DNA of 64,000 nt from Neoasaia chiangmaiensis (GTDB lineage: Bacteria > Pseudomonadota > Alphaproteobacteria > Acetobacterales > Acetobacteraceae). Each line of letters begins with the position of its first letter. Position 1 is the stretch's first letter. Location of the stretch: positions 3,010,001 to 3,074,000 of the forward strand of contig NZ_CP014691.1 in the NCBI RefSeq assembly GCF_002005465.1, written 5' to 3'. The notes under the pieces are model-generated. The model made no database searches. It had not been told where the DNA came from and was given only the letters and a program-made list of their open reading frames with translations. A program made the position numbers and the translations under genes. Shown here piece after piece: positions 40,840-51,828 of the stretch.

Positions 40840-42032
40840 GACGCGCGCCGTGTGCGCAGGGCGGTGTTCCACTGTTCATGCTCGTCGAAACGCTGCGCGA
40901 TCGGACTTGCCGAAACGCGACGACGCGTGAGCGCCAGAACCATGCCGATCGTCAGGGCGACGGACATGGCCGAGGAGCCGCCATAAGAGATGAACGGGAG
41001 CGTCATGCCCTTGGTGGGAATGAGATGCAGGGTCGACCCCATATTGACGAAGGCTTGCAGACCGAAACCGGTGACCAGCCCGGCTGCGGAAGTGATGACG
41101 AAAGGATCGTCCTCACGCATCAGCTTCATCAGCGTGCGCAAGACGATCACCAGAAACACGCAGACGATCCCAAGGCAGATCAGCAGACCGTATTCCTCAC
41201 CAGCCACGGCGAAAACGAAGTCGGCATGGGCGTCGGGCAGCAGGTCCTTGACGCGTCCCTCGCCGGGACCGCGGCCCATGAGGCCCCCGTTACCGAAGGC
41301 GCGCAGGGCGGTGTCGATCTGATAATGGTCCCCCACGTTGGGATGGAGAAATCGCTCGACGCGGGAGCGCACATGCGGGAACACCACATAGGCCCCGGCA
41401 AACGCACCGACCATCGCGCCCACGCCGACGCCAACGAAAATGAGCCGCAGACCATCGACGAACAGCTGGGTCATGAAGACCATCGTAATGACGGACAACA
41501 TGCCGATGTCCGGCTGCGATTTCAGCAGGAGCAGGATAAGACCGAAGGCGGCGAATGCGATCAGCAGTCCCGGGAAAGCGACGTTGCCGAATATCTGTCG
41601 CTCACGCCGTTCCGCAAGAAGCCACCCGGTCACCACGGCGAAGCAGGGTTTAAGAAACTCAGATGGCTGAACGGACATCATAGGCAGCGCGATCCACCGC
41701 CGGGCGCCTTTGATCTCGATACCATGCACGAGTGTCATGAATGTTGCAGCCAGTGCGAGGAGGCCGCCGATAAGGGCGAGACGCTTGATGCCTGTGCGCG
41801 AAAGGCTGGAAACGCCAAGCACGATGGCGCCGGCGATGCACAGGAAGATGACCTGCTTGAGAATGAACATCTCACGCGATGCGCCGATACGAACGGCAAC
41901 GGCCGGACTGGCGGCCAGCATCAGGATATAGCCGAGCGCAATCAATATTCCGACGCAGGACAACGTGACGCGATCGACATGACGCCACCAGCGGGCAACC
42001 TTCGAAGTGTCGACGCGAGAAATGGCCGGCAT
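40836..42032 (-). CDS. ftsW: Septal peptidoglycan polymerase FtsW (SEDS)
   Basis: 398 residues with about ten membrane helices. The GARRWI segment (about 114-119), the QPSEFLKP motif, the LLLKSQPDIG loop (catalytic Asp of SEDS glycosyltransferases) and the C-terminal MGSTLHLIPTKGMTLPFISYGGSS motif identify the protein. FtsW polymerises lipid II with its partner FtsI, which is encoded in the same cluster. It begins 13 bases after murD and overlaps murG. Confidence 0.95.
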   Translation of the reverse strand: MPAISRVDTSKVARWWRHVDRVTLSCVGILIALGYILMLAASPAVAVRIGASREMFILKQVIFLCIAGAIVLGVSSLSRTGIKRLALIGGLLALAATFMTLVHGIEIKGARRWIALPMMSVQPSEFLKPCFAVVTGWLLAERRERQIFGNVAFPGLLIAFAAFGLILLLLKSQPDIGMLSVITMVFMTQLFVDGLRLIFVGVGVGAMVGAFAGAYVVFPHVRSRVERFLHPNVGDHYQIDTALRAFGNGGLMGRGPGEGRVKDLLPDAHADFVFAVAGEEYGLLICLGIVCVFLVIVLRTLMKLMREDDPFVITSAAGLVTGFGLQAFVNMGSTLHLIPTKGMTLPFISYGGSSAMSVALTIGMVLALTRRRVSASPIAQRFDEHEQWNTALRTRRAS

Positions 42033-42045
42033 CGTGTCTTTTCCT

Positions 42046-43437
42046 TCAGGTGAGCGTCTCGGGTGAACTATCTGATTTTATAAGATTGCCGAAAAGATGA
42101 ATAAACTGTGAACCTCGTGCCTCAAAGCTCGAAAATTGGTCAAAACTTGCACAAGCCGGCGAAAGCAGCACCGTGCGCACGCCAGATGCCTTCGCTGCCT
42201 GGAAGGCCGCCGGGACCGCGCGTGCCAAAGTGCCGACATTCTCAAACGGAATGTCATGGCGCGCGAGTGTTTCGCCCAGCAGGGTGGCGTCCTGCCCGAT
42301 CAGAAAGGCCTGTGCGATCCGGTCGAAAAACGGTGCCAGCATCTCGATCCCGCCGGCTTTTGCCGTGCCCCCTGCAATCCAGATGACACGGTCGTAGCAG
42401 CGCAGGGCTTTTTCAGCGGCTTCCGCATTGGTCGCCTTGCTGTCGTTGACGAATGTGATGCCGTCCAGAACGCCGACCCGCTCCAGACGGTGTGCCAGGC
42501 CCGGATAAGTCCGCAGCCCCCGCGAGATGGTGGCGTCGTCCAGCCCGAGATGCGCTGCCATTGCCCAGACCGCCAGGGCATTCTGCGCATTGTGCGATCC
42601 GGGCAGGGACGGTACCGCGCGCATGTCGAAAATCGTCTGCCCACGATGGATCAGCGATCCATCGATGCTGCTGAATTCTGCGCCCTGTCCGGTGGCCGAT
42701 ACGCGTGCGACAGGAATGCCGCGCCGGGCAGTCCGCGTGGCGAGTGCCGCACTATCCGGGTCGTCGACGCCGATGACGGCAAGATCGCCGGACGACATGT
42801 GATCGAAGACATGCTCCTTCGCGGCGATGTAACCCGCCATGTCGCCATGCCGATCCAGATGATCCGGAGAGAGATTGAGCAGGCAGGCGGCGCTGGCGTG
42901 GTAGCTGCCAAGCCGCTCCAGCATGTAGGACGACATTTCGATGACATAGACGCCGTTGTCCGGCAGGCGCGGGAGCGCCAGCGACGCTGTTCCGAGATTG
43001 CCGCCCGCCGCGTTCGGAATGCCGGCGTCTGACAGGATATGCGCGAGCAGCGCGGTTGTGGTGGACTTGCCGTTCGTTCCGGTGATCGAGACGAAACGTG
43101 CCGCCGATCCGCTCGCCCGCACAGCCTGAAAAAGCAGTTCGGCGTCTGAAAAAATGGGAATGCCGGCGGCGCGCGCCATGTCGGCGACAGGATGCGGCCT
43201 GGGTCGTTGATGGGGAATGCCAGGCGACAGGATCAGCGCGTCCGCCGTAACCAGATCATTGAATGGCGCGACGGTCAGGCGGGGATGCGCGGGCAGTTCG
43301 GCATGCCTGTCGTCCCATGCCTGAACCGATGCGCCCATCTGGAGCAGCGCGGTGACCACCGCTGCGCCGTTACGGCCCAGGCCGAGGACCGCGTAATGGC
43401 GCCCTGCGAGAAGGTCGGTTGGAAACGTCGCGCCCAA
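42046..43437 (-). CDS. murD: UDP-MurNAc-L-Ala--D-glutamate ligase MurD
   Basis: 463 residues. The Rossmann start ([14 protein letters not shown]), P-loop [14 protein letters not shown] (about 115-128), [10 protein letters not shown] and [20 protein letters not shown] segments, the [13 protein letters not shown] motif and C-terminal [17 protein letters not shown] are all in place. It adds D-Glu to UDP-MurNAc-L-Ala. It lies one base after mraY. Confidence 0.96.
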   Translation of the reverse strand: MGATFPTDLLAGRHYAVLGLGRNGAAVVTALLQMGASVQAWDDRHAELPAHPRLTVAPFNDLVTADALILSPGIPHQRPRPHPVADMARAAGIPIFSDAELLFQAVRASGSAARFVSITGTNGKSTTTALLAHILSDAGIPNAAGGNLGTASLALPRLPDNGVYVIEMSSYMLERLGSYHASAACLLNLSPDHLDRHGDMAGYIAAKEHVFDHMSSGDLAVIGVDDPDSAALATRTARRGIPVARVSATGQGAEFSSIDGSLIHRGQTIFDMRAVPSLPGSHNAQNALAVWAMAAHLGLDDATISRGLRTYPGLAHRLERVGVLDGITFVNDSKATNAEAAEKALRCYDRVIWIAGGTAKAGGIEMLAPFFDRIAQAFLIGQDATLLGETLARHDIPFENVGTLARAVPAAFQAAKASGVRTVLLSPACASFDQFSSFEARGSQFIHLFGNLIKSDSSPETLT

Positions 43438-43438
43438 G

Positions 43439-44530
43439 TCAGCGCAACTTCAGCGTCGCGAGGCCGCAGAGGCCCAGCACGATGGAGACGATCCAGAACC
43501 GCACGACGATCTTCGGCTCCTGCCATCCTTTTTTCTCGAAGTGATGATGCAGGGGCGCCATGAGAAAGACGCGGCGACCGGTGCGCTTGTACCAAAACAC
43601 CTGGATGACGACGGACAGCGTTTCCACGACGAACAGGCCGCCGACGATGCACAGGACCAGTTCATGCTTGACGGCGACAGCGATGGACCCCAATGCGCCG
43701 CCAAGGGCCAGGGAACCCGTATCCCCCATGAAGACTTCCGCCGGTGGTGCATTGAACCAGAGGAAGCCCAGTCCGGCGCCGATCAGGGCGGCGCAGAAAA
43801 CCGCGAGTTCGCCGGTGCCTGGAATGGGGTGGAGCTGGAGATAATCGGCGAAGACATGGTTGCCGACCAGATAGGAGATCAACGCGAACACCAGCGCAGC
43901 GATGATGACCGGTACGATGGCCAGACCGTCCAGCCCGTCCGTGAAATTTACGGCGTTTCCGAAGCCCGTGATCGTGACCATGGCGAAGATGGGAAAGGCG
44001 AAGCCGAGTGGCAGCAGCAGATCCTTGACGAACGGAAAGGCGACTGTATTGCGCAGTTCGGGCGGCATCAGGCTTTCGATCCAGAAACCGCCAATCAGCG
44101 AAGTCGCGAATTCGATCGCCAGACGCGTCCGGCCCGATACGCCTTTGGTGTTGCGTCGTGAAAGCTTCAGGTAGTCATCGGCAAAGCCGACAGCCCCGAA
44201 GATGCCGGTGATCATCATCACCGCCCAGATGTACCCATCCGTCAGGTCGGCCCACAGCAGCGTGGCGGCGAACAGGGCGATCAGCGTGAGCAGGCCGCCC
44301 ATGGTCGGCGTGCCGGCTTTTTCGAGAATGTGTCGCTCCGGCCCCAGCGTGCGAATGGGCTGGCCTTCGCGCTGGATGCGTTTGAGCTGCGCAATGAAAG
44401 GGCGACCGAACGCCATGCTGATGAGCATGGCGGTGAAGCACGCGCAGCCGGCTCGGAAGGTAATGTAGTGGAACAGGTTGAAGAAACCGCCATGCGTCGT
44501 GTCATGGGCGGCGACGAGATTATAGAGCAT
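43439..44530 (-). CDS. mraY: Phospho-MurNAc-pentapeptide translocase MraY
   Basis: 363 residues, ten membrane helices. The aspartate motifs of the family are present (GFADDYLKL near 117, [10 protein letters not shown] near 196) and the [13 protein letters not shown] loop and [13 protein letters not shown] histidine motif lie in the C-terminal half. MraY makes lipid I from UDP-MurNAc-pentapeptide and undecaprenyl phosphate. Its start shares a base with the murF stop (TAATG). Confidence 0.97.
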   Translation of the reverse strand: MLYNLVAAHDTTHGGFFNLFHYITFRAGCACFTAMLISMAFGRPFIAQLKRIQREGQPIRTLGPERHILEKAGTPTMGGLLTLIALFAATLLWADLTDGYIWAVMMITGIFGAVGFADDYLKLSRRNTKGVSGRTRLAIEFATSLIGGFWIESLMPPELRNTVAFPFVKDLLLPLGFAFPIFAMVTITGFGNAVNFTDGLDGLAIVPVIIAALVFALISYLVGNHVFADYLQLHPIPGTGELAVFCAALIGAGLGFLWFNAPPAEVFMGDTGSLALGGALGSIAVAVKHELVLCIVGGLFVVETLSVVIQVFWYKRTGRRVFLMAPLHHHFEKKGWQEPKIVVRFWIVSIVLGLCGLATLKLR

Positions 44531-45906
44531 TACCGCGCGGCCTCGCGATCGTTCTTCAGAGCGGTAACGACATCGCGCATGCGGCTGCCCAGGCTGCCTT
44601 TGACGAGCACCAGATCACCATCCGAAAGGTTGTGTTGAACAAGGGGAGCGAGTGATGCCGCATCGAGCGCCCAGGCGCCACGTTTTTCCGGCGGGAGCGC
44701 ATCGAAAAGTGCACGCATTGCGAGACCGCTGCAAAAGACAAGGTCCGCGGCACGGGCGGCGTCCGGTGCGAGGCCGCGATGCTCTTCTTCCGAAAACGCC
44801 CCGAGTTCAAGCATGTCGCCCAGCACGGCAAGGCGGCGTGTCGCGGGCAGAAGGGCGAGTGTTTCCAGTGCCGCCCGAACGGAAAGGCTGGAGGCGTTAT
44901 AGCTTTCGTCCAGTAGTTGCGCGCGTCCGTCGAGAATCGGTTGTGTCTGTCCCCGACCCGCGCCGGGACGAAAATCGGCGAGCGCCTTCGTCGCGCTGGC
45001 GACGTCAAGGCCCAGCGCTGACAAAAGAGCTGTGACACTCGCGGCATTACGGACGAGATGCCGTCCCGGCGCTGCGATGTCGACCGTCTGCGAGAGCGAT
45101 GGTCCCACCAGCGTGAAACGACTGCCCGCCGCGGTGTAATGGGGGGACGTGATCCTGAAGGTTGCGTTTTCGCCTGTCCCGACGCGCAGAAGCTTCGCAT
45201 GCGATCGTGCGACCGCGTCGGCGAAACGGTCCTGACCGGGCGCATCGTCCGGCACGACCGCCGGTGCATGAGCCGGAAGGGCAGCAATCAGGTCGGATTT
45301 CTCCAGCGCAATAGCTTCGACGCTCCCCATATGGCCGAGATGGCTTGTGCCGATACTGGTGATGATGGCCGCGTGCGGCTGGACCAGGGCGGCCAGCGGG
45401 GCGATTTCGCCGCGATGATTCATCCCGATCTCGCTCACGCAGAAAGCGGCATCGCGAGGCAGACGCGCCAGTGTCAGCGGCACGCCCCAATGATTGTTGT
45501 AGGAGGCGGCGGAGGCATGTGTCGGCCCGATCGCCGAAAGCGCCATGCGCAGCATATCCTTTGTCGTCGTCTTGCCGACGCTGCCGGTCACGCCGATGAC
45601 CGTGCCACGAAAGCGCGAACGCCCGGCATGGCCGAGCGCCTGCAAGCCGTCCATCGTGTTCGCGACATGCAGGATGCGCGGATCGTCCTTGCCATGGGCG
45701 GCATGCGCCATGACGGCGGTCGCACCGCGCGCGAACGCCGTCTCGATATGCGCGTGCCCGTCGCTATTTTCTCCGACCAGCGCGATGAACAGGTCGCCCG
45801 GCACGATAGTGCGCGTGTCGATCGAAATGCCGGTGACAGTCACCTCCGCGCTCAATTGCCCGTGCGTCGCGGTGACGAGTTCATCCCTGGTCCAGAGAGT
45901 CGTCAT
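44530..45906 (-). CDS. murF: UDP-MurNAc-tripeptide--D-Ala-D-Ala ligase MurF
   Basis: 458 residues. P-loop [15 protein letters not shown] (about 107-121), the [15 protein letters not shown] and [12 protein letters not shown] segments, and the C-terminal [19 protein letters not shown] motif identify MurF. It completes the UDP-MurNAc-pentapeptide using the product of Ddl. Its start overlaps the murE stop (ATGA). Confidence 0.96.
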   Translation of the reverse strand: MTTLWTRDELVTATHGQLSAEVTVTGISIDTRTIVPGDLFIALVGENSDGHAHIETAFARGATAVMAHAAHGKDDPRILHVANTMDGLQALGHAGRSRFRGTVIGVTGSVGKTTTKDMLRMALSAIGPTHASAASYNNHWGVPLTLARLPRDAAFCVSEIGMNHRGEIAPLAALVQPHAAIITSIGTSHLGHMGSVEAIALEKSDLIAALPAHAPAVVPDDAPGQDRFADAVARSHAKLLRVGTGENATFRITSPHYTAAGSRFTLVGPSLSQTVDIAAPGRHLVRNAASVTALLSALGLDVASATKALADFRPGAGRGQTQPILDGRAQLLDESYNASSLSVRAALETLALLPATRRLAVLGDMLELGAFSEEEHRGLAPDAARAADLVFCSGLAMRALFDALPPEKRGAWALDAASLAPLVQHNLSDGDLVLVKGSLGSRMRDVVTALKNDREAAR

Positions 45907-47363
45907 GCCGCAATGCCCGCAACTTCGCGAATAACCGCGCGATCGTCGAAAGGATGGACAATACCGGCGACCGTCTGCCCCAACTCATGTCCCTTGCCGG
46001 CAACGACCAGCACATCTCCCGGGCGCAGCATATCGAGGCCGGCGGCGATGGCGGCGCGCCTGTCGCCGATTTCGATCGCATTCGGGCAGCCTGACCGAAC
46101 CTCCCGGCGAATGGCGGCCGGATCTTCGCTCCGTGGGTTGTCGTCGGTGACGATGGCGATATCGGCCAGCCTGGCAGCAACAGCGCCCATCAGCGGACGC
46201 TTTCCACGGTCGCGGTCGCCGCCCGCGCCGAAGATCGCGACGAGACGTCCAGTGGCGTGAGGGCGCAGGCTCGTCAGCAGGCGCTCGAGCGCGTCTGGTG
46301 TATGGGCGTAATCGACATATGCCGCCGCGCCGTCCGCTCGTGCAAAAGCGCGTTCGCATCGACCGCGAACGCCTTGCAGGCGGGACAGGATATCAATGAC
46401 GCCACGCGCCTGATCGTCATTTTCCCAGGCAAGGGCCGCGGCGAGCATGACGTTGTCGGCCTGGAAACGTCCCGGCAGCGCCAGCGTGATGTCCGGCAGT
46501 TTCTCGCCGAACAGTGCAAGTGAAAGGACCTGTCCTTCGGGCAAGGGACGCGCCGATAGCAATTGCAGTGTTCCGGCCTGCATGCCGACTGTTCGCAGGC
46601 GATGCATGCGGCGGGCCGCGATGTTGCGCAGGGCCGTTACGGTTGCCGCATCCATGTCGGTATTGATCGCCGAGATGCCGCCGGATGGCAGGATGTTGTC
46701 AAAGAGACGGAGTTTGGCGGCGCGATAGGCCTCCAGCGTCAGGTGATAGTCCAGATGATCGCGGGTCAGGTTGCAGAAGCCGGCGGCCGTGACGGCAACA
46801 CCATCCAGGCGGTGCTGATCCAGACCATGGGACGATGCTTCCAGCGCCACGTGGTCGACGCCAGCCTTGGCCAGCGCCGCCAGCGTCTGGCTCAGCGCGA
46901 CCGGATCAGGCGTGGTCAGCGGCGGCGGTGGCGGCACGGCGCGATCGGAAATCAGGCCGAGCGTGCCAAGGCTGGCGGCCGGATGGCCCTGGGCGTGCCA
47001 GATCTGCCGAACGAAGTCCGCTGTGCTGCTTTTCCCGTTTGTGCCCGTAATCGCTGCAATGCGCGCGGGTTGCGAACCGGCAAGACGTGCCGAAATCAGC
47101 GCGAGGGCCTGGCGCGGCTGCGACGTTTCAATGGCGATGGACGGCGATGCAGGAAGGACTTGCGTACCGAGCACGGCAAGCGCCCCTTTCGTGACGGCAT
47201 CATGAATATAATGTGCACCGTCAGCGACCTGTCCGGATAAGGCCGCGAAAATGAAGCCCGGCCGGACCTGACGACTATCGGCCGTGATGCCGGAAATGAC
47301 GGGATCAGCAGCGCCGGCCGGCAGCGTGAGGTTGGCGGCAGCGAGGAGAGAGGAAAGCTTCAT
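45903..47363 (-). CDS. murE: UDP-MurNAc-dipeptide--meso-diaminopimelate ligase MurE
   Basis: 486 residues from ATG 47363; an in-frame TTG at 47375 overlapping the ftsI stop is an alternative start. P-loop [14 protein letters not shown], the TTPDP and LEASSHGLDQHRLDG segments and a C-terminal DNPRSEDP motif are seen. DNPR marks meso-diaminopimelate rather than lysine specificity, so the peptidoglycan is the Gram-negative A1-gamma type. Confidence 0.95.
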   Translation of the reverse strand: MKLSSLLAAANLTLPAGAADPVISGITADSRQVRPGFIFAALSGQVADGAHYIHDAVTKGALAVLGTQVLPASPSIAIETSQPRQALALISARLAGSQPARIAAITGTNGKSSTADFVRQIWHAQGHPAASLGTLGLISDRAVPPPPPLTTPDPVALSQTLAALAKAGVDHVALEASSHGLDQHRLDGVAVTAAGFCNLTRDHLDYHLTLEAYRAAKLRLFDNILPSGGISAINTDMDAATVTALRNIAARRMHRLRTVGMQAGTLQLLSARPLPEGQVLSLALFGEKLPDITLALPGRFQADNVMLAAALAWENDDQARGVIDILSRLQGVRGRCERAFARADGAAAYVDYAHTPDALERLLTSLRPHATGRLVAIFGAGGDRDRGKRPLMGAVAARLADIAIVTDDNPRSEDPAAIRREVRSGCPNAIEIGDRRAAIAAGLDMLRPGDVLVVAGKGHELGQTVAGIVHPFDDRAVIREVAGIAA

Positions 47364-47371
47364 CGGTGCGG

Positions 47372-49381
47372 TCAACCGTTTCGGGCATCGCGTAAGGCGA
47401 GGGCATGGCGGGCCGATTTCTCCGCGTGTTCGCGCGCGGCCGCGGCACGCGGATCACCGGGGTCGTTTCCGGGGCCGAGAGGGCGATAGCCCGGCGGTGG
47501 GCTGGGTTCGAGCGGTATGGCCATTTCGCTATCGATCTTCGCGGCGTCCTTCGTGTTGGGGAACATGTTCAACATGGGGCCGATGCGGGAGATCAGTGTG
47601 CCGACCGTCGGCGCGGCGTTCCAGCCTGCCGTGACGAAGCCATGGGTCTTGGCCGTCGGATGTGGCGCGTCGAGCATGACATAGACCGCATAGCGCGGTG
47701 CGTTCATCGGGAAGATGGAGGTGAAGGCCGAAACGTTTACGTGTTTGAGATAGCCACCGTGAGGGCCGATCTTTTCCGCCGTTCCCGTCTTGCCGCCCAC
47801 GAAATAGCCGGGGCTTTCCGCCGATTTGGCGGTGCCGGCGGTGACGTCGAGACGAAGCATTTTCCGCAGTAATGTGGAGTTGGCCTCGGAGATTACACGC
47901 GGTCCGACCGGTGTTTCCTCGCCAACCGGAACATCCTCGTTATATGTCTGCTCACTGGGCCGGAATGCCACAGGCTGGACGTGGCCGCCGCCCGGGGTCG
48001 TCGCATCAGGCGTTGCCGGCGTAGGCAGGGATGGGCCGTCGCTCTGCGCCGTGTCGTCCGATACGGCATGCGAAAGCAGCGTCGGCTTGACGAGAATGCC
48101 GCCATTCGCCGTTGCCGCCGTGCCGCGTACGATGGAGAGCGGCGGCTCGGCGACGCCGTGCCCGAATCCGACGGTCATGACCGTGGACATGCCCCAGTTT
48201 CGGGGAGCGGGCACGAGCGGACGGCCTGCTTCCGGCAGTTCGATCGGCACGCGATCGAAGAAGCCCATGCTCCTGAGCCATTCCTGCTGACGCTTCGCAC
48301 CGACATCGAGCGCGATATGCGCCGCGGCCGGGTTGGACGACACGGCCAGAACATGCGGCAAGGCCAGCCAGGGCGCGAAATGATCGGTCTTCATGTCAGA
48401 GATGGTGAAACGACCGATATGGATCGGAATGGTGCAGAATTTATCCCACGGATGGATGATGCCGTATTGGATGCCCATCGCCGCGGTTTGCAGCTTGAAG
48501 GTCGAACCCGGTTCATACATGCCGGTGATGGGCCTGTTGAAACGCGCATCCGGCGGTGCATGTCCGAAGTCGTTGGCATCGTAGTCGGGCAGGCTGACCA
48601 TCGCGATGATTTCGCCCGTGTGCACATCCATGACGATGGCAGCGGCGCCGATCGCCTGGAACTCGTCCTTCGCGGCCTGAAGGACGTCATGTGCGACGGC
48701 CTGGATGCGAACGTCCAGAGAGAGCCGGAGGGGTGTTCGATCCGTGTTCAGGCGATGATCGAAGAACCGTTCGATACCGGCGACGCCATGATCGTCAATG
48801 TCGACGCTGCCCATGATCTGCGCGGCCGTGCGGCCCAAGGGATAATGGCGCCGCTCGCCCGGTTCGAAATAAATGCCGGGAATGCCGAGATTGTTGATCG
48901 CGATTTCCTGCACGGGCGAGATATCGCGGGCAAGGTAGACGAACTGCTTCTTCAGGCTGAGGCGGCGTTGCGTTTCCACCTCGTCGAGTTGCGGCAGAAC
49001 GGTCTTGAGCTTCTTGGCCGCATCCGCCGGATCGATCATCTCCATCGGATTGGCGTAGACCTGCGCAACGGGCAAGGAGAGGGCGAGCGTCTGCCCATTG
49101 CGATCCACGATATTGGCGCGATGCACTTCCGGCAGTGCGAAATCGCCGGCGATCTCGCCTTTCGGGTCGCTTTTCGGGATTTGCGGCACCTGCGGTGCGA
49201 TCTGGCGCTCCTCCGGCGCCATAGGCATCAGGACGGTCGCGAAGGTAAGTTTCAGCCCGACCGCGCCGAACAGGACGAGAAAACCGGCACCCACACCCAG
49301 TAAACGCCCATGCATCTGGTCGAGCGATGCGCGAACACGACGGGACGTCGGGCGTTGGGGCGGATTATCGGAGGAAGGCAT
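47372..49381 (-). CDS. ftsI: Septal transpeptidase FtsI (PBP3)
   Basis: 669 residues. A basic cytoplasmic tail and one membrane helix (about 27-50) precede the PBP dimerisation domain and a class B transpeptidase domain with the three active-site motifs: STFK (Ser293), SSN (348-350) and KTGT (531-534). Between SSN and KTG lies an unusual Ser/Thr/Pro-rich insertion of roughly 55 residues (about 441-497), and the C-terminus has a charged tail. It cross-links septal peptidoglycan with FtsW. It starts 12 bases after ftsL. Confidence 0.95.
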   Translation of the reverse strand: MPSSDNPPQRPTSRRVRASLDQMHGRLLGVGAGFLVLFGAVGLKLTFATVLMPMAPEERQIAPQVPQIPKSDPKGEIAGDFALPEVHRANIVDRNGQTLALSLPVAQVYANPMEMIDPADAAKKLKTVLPQLDEVETQRRLSLKKQFVYLARDISPVQEIAINNLGIPGIYFEPGERRHYPLGRTAAQIMGSVDIDDHGVAGIERFFDHRLNTDRTPLRLSLDVRIQAVAHDVLQAAKDEFQAIGAAAIVMDVHTGEIIAMVSLPDYDANDFGHAPPDARFNRPITGMYEPGSTFKLQTAAMGIQYGIIHPWDKFCTIPIHIGRFTISDMKTDHFAPWLALPHVLAVSSNPAAAHIALDVGAKRQQEWLRSMGFFDRVPIELPEAGRPLVPAPRNWGMSTVMTVGFGHGVAEPPLSIVRGTAATANGGILVKPTLLSHAVSDDTAQSDGPSLPTPATPDATTPGGGHVQPVAFRPSEQTYNEDVPVGEETPVGPRVISEANSTLLRKMLRLDVTAGTAKSAESPGYFVGGKTGTAEKIGPHGGYLKHVNVSAFTSIFPMNAPRYAVYVMLDAPHPTAKTHGFVTAGWNAAPTVGTLISRIGPMLNMFPNTKDAAKIDSEMAIPLEPSPPPGYRPLGPGNDPGDPRAAAAREHAEKSARHALALRDARNG

Positions 49382-49393
49382 CGGTGCCTTTAA

Positions 49394-50203
49394 TCAGTTT
49401 GCGAGTGGAACAGGCGGCGGCAGGGCGCCGCCGTTGCCGCCAAGAGCCGAGCCGCCCTCATAACGCTCACGACGAACCGGAGACGGTGCGGGCATGTGTT
49501 CCGTCGGGTGCCATGCAACCATGACCGGCGCTGGACGACCGCCGTGATAAGCTGCCAGACGTACGGACGGCTCGCTATGCGACGAACGGACGGCGTCGTC
49601 GTGACTGCGGGCCGTGTCGTGCGGATGGGCAAGGTGGCGCGTCGCATGCTGATCGTCTGAAGGGGCCGGACGGGTATCCAGACGGGCCAGTTCCACAGGC
49701 GGGCGTGCGATATGGGGGGCAGCATGCGGCGGCATGGTCACATGATGCACCGACGGCTCCGCTGCGGCGATAAGCGCCTGCGTGCCCGGGGCATGGGCCG
49801 GCTGCTGTGGCGTCGGGGCCGTGACATGCGCCGGGACCGACACCACAGGCGCCTCGTGCGAGACGATCTGCGCATCGAGAGCTTCCCGCGGATTGGTCGC
49901 TGGCGGTCTGGAGCCCGGTGCAGGGAGGGTTTCCATGGCCGAAGCAAGGCGCACGAACTGGTTGGGCGCCATCGGATGCAGTTGCGGCAGGAACCGGCCG
50001 GAGAGGATGCCGAGACGGTCCGGCTGATTGAGCAGCGCCCACTGTGTGCGCAACATGGCCGTCTGCTGACGGACATGTTCCGTACTCTGGACGATCTGCG
50101 TGATCTGCTGATCGAGGATCGTCGTTTCGTGCTTCTTCGTGTAGAGAAACATTCCGGACCCACCGGCGAGAACGGCGCAGAAAATCGTGAATGGCCTGAT
50201 CAT
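49394..50203 (-). CDS. ftsL: Cell division protein FtsL with long C-terminal extension
   Basis: 269 residues, more than twice the usual length. A short N-terminus, one membrane helix ([17 protein letters not shown]) and a coiled coil ending in the conserved [16 protein letters not shown] segment (about 54-69) form the normal FtsL. The remaining ~170 residues are a disordered His/Pro/Ala/Arg-rich tail. FtsL joins FtsB and FtsQ in the periplasm and activates FtsWI. Position between rsmH (ATGA overlap) and ftsI confirms the call. Confidence 0.88.
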   Translation of the reverse strand: MIRPFTIFCAVLAGGSGMFLYTKKHETTILDQQITQIVQSTEHVRQQTAMLRTQWALLNQPDRLGILSGRFLPQLHPMAPNQFVRLASAMETLPAPGSRPPATNPREALDAQIVSHEAPVVSVPAHVTAPTPQQPAHAPGTQALIAAAEPSVHHVTMPPHAAPHIARPPVELARLDTRPAPSDDQHATRHLAHPHDTARSHDDAVRSSHSEPSVRLAAYHGGRPAPVMVAWHPTEHMPAPSPVRRERYEGGSALGGNGGALPPPVPLAN

Positions 50204-51216
50204 GAATGTTTCCCGGCAGCGGTGTCGGAGGTTGAGAGGCGGATGAGCGAACGCAGCTTGGCGCTGCGAGCGCGGGGATTGCGACGGACCTCGGCTTCGG
50301 AGGCTGTCAGGGGCCGAACCTGCCCCAGTTTGAACGGTGTCGTATTTCGGCCCTGATCGATGGTCGGCTCATAGCGCGACGGACGGCTTTGCCGACCGGC
50401 GAGCTGTGCAAGGGTGTGCTTCACCAGCCGGTCTTCCAGGGAGTGGAATGTGACGATGGTCAGGGATCCGGCTTCGGCAAGCAGAGATGGCGCCTGCTCG
50501 AGCGCCCGCTTGAGTTCGCCCAGTTCATCGTTCACGGCGATGCGCAATGCCTGGAACGTGCGGGTCGCCGGGTCGATGCCTGAACGATCCGGACGAACGA
50601 CACGACGCACGATTGCGGCAAGCTGTGCTGTCGTTTCGATCGGCGCTTCCTGCCGCGCGACGACGATGGCGCGTGCGATGCGGCGCGACATGCGTTCCTC
50701 GCCATAATGATAGATGACGTCGGCGAGATCCTGCTCGCTTTCCCCGTTTACCCAGTCGGCGGCGCTGCGGCCGGAACGCGACATACGCATGTCCAGGGGG
50801 CCGTCATGCCGGAATGAGAAACCGCGCGCGGCTTCATCGATCTGGTAGGAGGAAACACCGATATCCAGCACGATTCCATCATAAGGCCCATGAGGACCGG
50901 CGAGGTTGGCCATATCGCCGAATGTGCCATTCAGAAGATGGAGTCTGGCTCGACCGGCTGCGTTTACCCGATCGGCAATCACGCGTCCACGCGCGAGGGC
51001 ATCCGGGTCCCGATCGATTCCCCAGACAGCGCAATCCGCGGCTTGCAGAATGGCCTGCGCATAACCGCCGCCGCCGAATGTCGCATCCAGATATCGACCG
51101 CCATCATGGGGACGCAACGCCGACAGCACTTCATTCAGCATGACCGGCACGTGGCCGGGATCGTGTTCGAACGAACCCTCGACATGCGGCGCAGGCGGCT
51201 TCATGGCGGTTCTCAT
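50200..51216 (-). CDS. rsmH: 16S rRNA (cytosine-1402-N4) methyltransferase RsmH (MraW)
   Basis: 338 residues. The family opening [13 protein letters not shown], the SAM-binding [14 protein letters not shown], the [14 protein letters not shown] motif, the [15 protein letters not shown] block and C-terminal [16 protein letters not shown] plus [12 protein letters not shown] pattern (here [14 protein letters not shown]) are present. It methylates C1402 of 16S rRNA. Start overlaps the mraZ stop (ATGA). Confidence 0.97.
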   Translation of the reverse strand: MRTAMKPPAPHVEGSFEHDPGHVPVMLNEVLSALRPHDGGRYLDATFGGGGYAQAILQAADCAVWGIDRDPDALARGRVIADRVNAAGRARLHLLNGTFGDMANLAGPHGPYDGIVLDIGVSSYQIDEAARGFSFRHDGPLDMRMSRSGRSAADWVNGESEQDLADVIYHYGEERMSRRIARAIVVARQEAPIETTAQLAAIVRRVVRPDRSGIDPATRTFQALRIAVNDELGELKRALEQAPSLLAEAGSLTIVTFHSLEDRLVKHTLAQLAGRQSRPSRYEPTIDQGRNTTPFKLGQVRPLTASEAEVRRNPRARSAKLRSLIRLSTSDTAAGKHS

Positions 51217-51677
51217 GCCGCACCTGCGGTGTTCTTGCGCGTCATCAGGGCGCGGGAGCGAGCGCGTGCCTCGTCGCGACGGCGTGCCGCTGCACTCGGT
51301 TCCCAGATCTGGAAAGTGCGCCCCATCCCCATGAATGCGACCTCTTCCGTCAACCCGGCATGGTGCCGCAGGGTTTCCGGCAGGATAATGCGCCCTTCCT
51401 TGTCGGCATCAAGGGGGTAGGCGTCCGCATAGAGGCTGGCGGCAAGATCGTCATGGTCTTCGGAGAACACGTCGATCTCGCCCAGCGGCGCGGCCAGCGA
51501 CGCGAAAGCTGCGTTCGGCCATGCCTCGATGCAGGGATGGAGATGGGAGGGACGCAGAACGACGAGCGATTCCCCGGCAGCCGCCTGCGCACGCAGGACC
51601 GTGCGGAAAGGTGCGGGAATGGACACGCGGCCCTTGGCGTCGAAACGGTTCTGATGCGTGCCAAGAAACGCACTCAC
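51213..51677 (-). CDS. mraZ: Transcriptional regulator MraZ
   Basis: 154 residues, GTG start with GGGAGG 11 bases upstream. Two AbrB-like MraZ (SpoVT) repeats are visible: FLGTHQNRFDAKGRVSIPAPFR at the N-terminus and YPLDADKEGRIILPETLR in the second half, each with the conserved D-x-K/E-GR core. MraZ forms a ring and represses its own dcw operon through repeated boxes upstream. Three candidate boxes lie at 51804-51828. The Arg/Ala-rich C-terminal tail is slightly long. Confidence 0.95.
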   Translation of the reverse strand: MSAFLGTHQNRFDAKGRVSIPAPFRTVLRAQAAAGESLVVLRPSHLHPCIEAWPNAAFASLAAPLGEIDVFSEDHDDLAASLYADAYPLDADKEGRIILPETLRHHAGLTEEVAFMGMGRTFQIWEPSAAARRRDEARARSRALMTRKNTAGAA

Positions 51678-51803
51678 GCCGAACGATACCTCCCTGCCTT
51701 ATGCCCCGTGGGGTCGTTTCAGTGGGCTGCGGGCGTTCCGGCTTTCGTTTCCGAAGTATTCACGGTGGAGAAAGGAAGCGAAAGGCAGCGCACTCAGTGT
51801 GTT

Positions 51804-51828
51804 TGGGATATCATGGGATTTCATGGGA
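51804..51828 (-). promoter_or_regulatory. Three 10-bp-spaced MraZ-box-like repeats
   Basis: TGGGA occurs at 51804, 51814 and 51824 on the plus strand, each separated by 5 bases (TATCA, TTTCA). Three direct G-rich boxes with 10-base periodicity upstream of mraZ are the known MraZ operator arrangement. They directly follow the -35-like TTGACG on the minus strand and span the expected spacer and -10, so bound MraZ would block RNA polymerase. Box orientation relative to mraZ should be compared with characterised operators. Confidence 0.65.

Noticed and set aside
40878-42053. 391-codon plus-strand frame inside ftsW
   Set aside because: It is His/Asp/Gln-rich antisense of a hydrophobic membrane protein, a common artefact.
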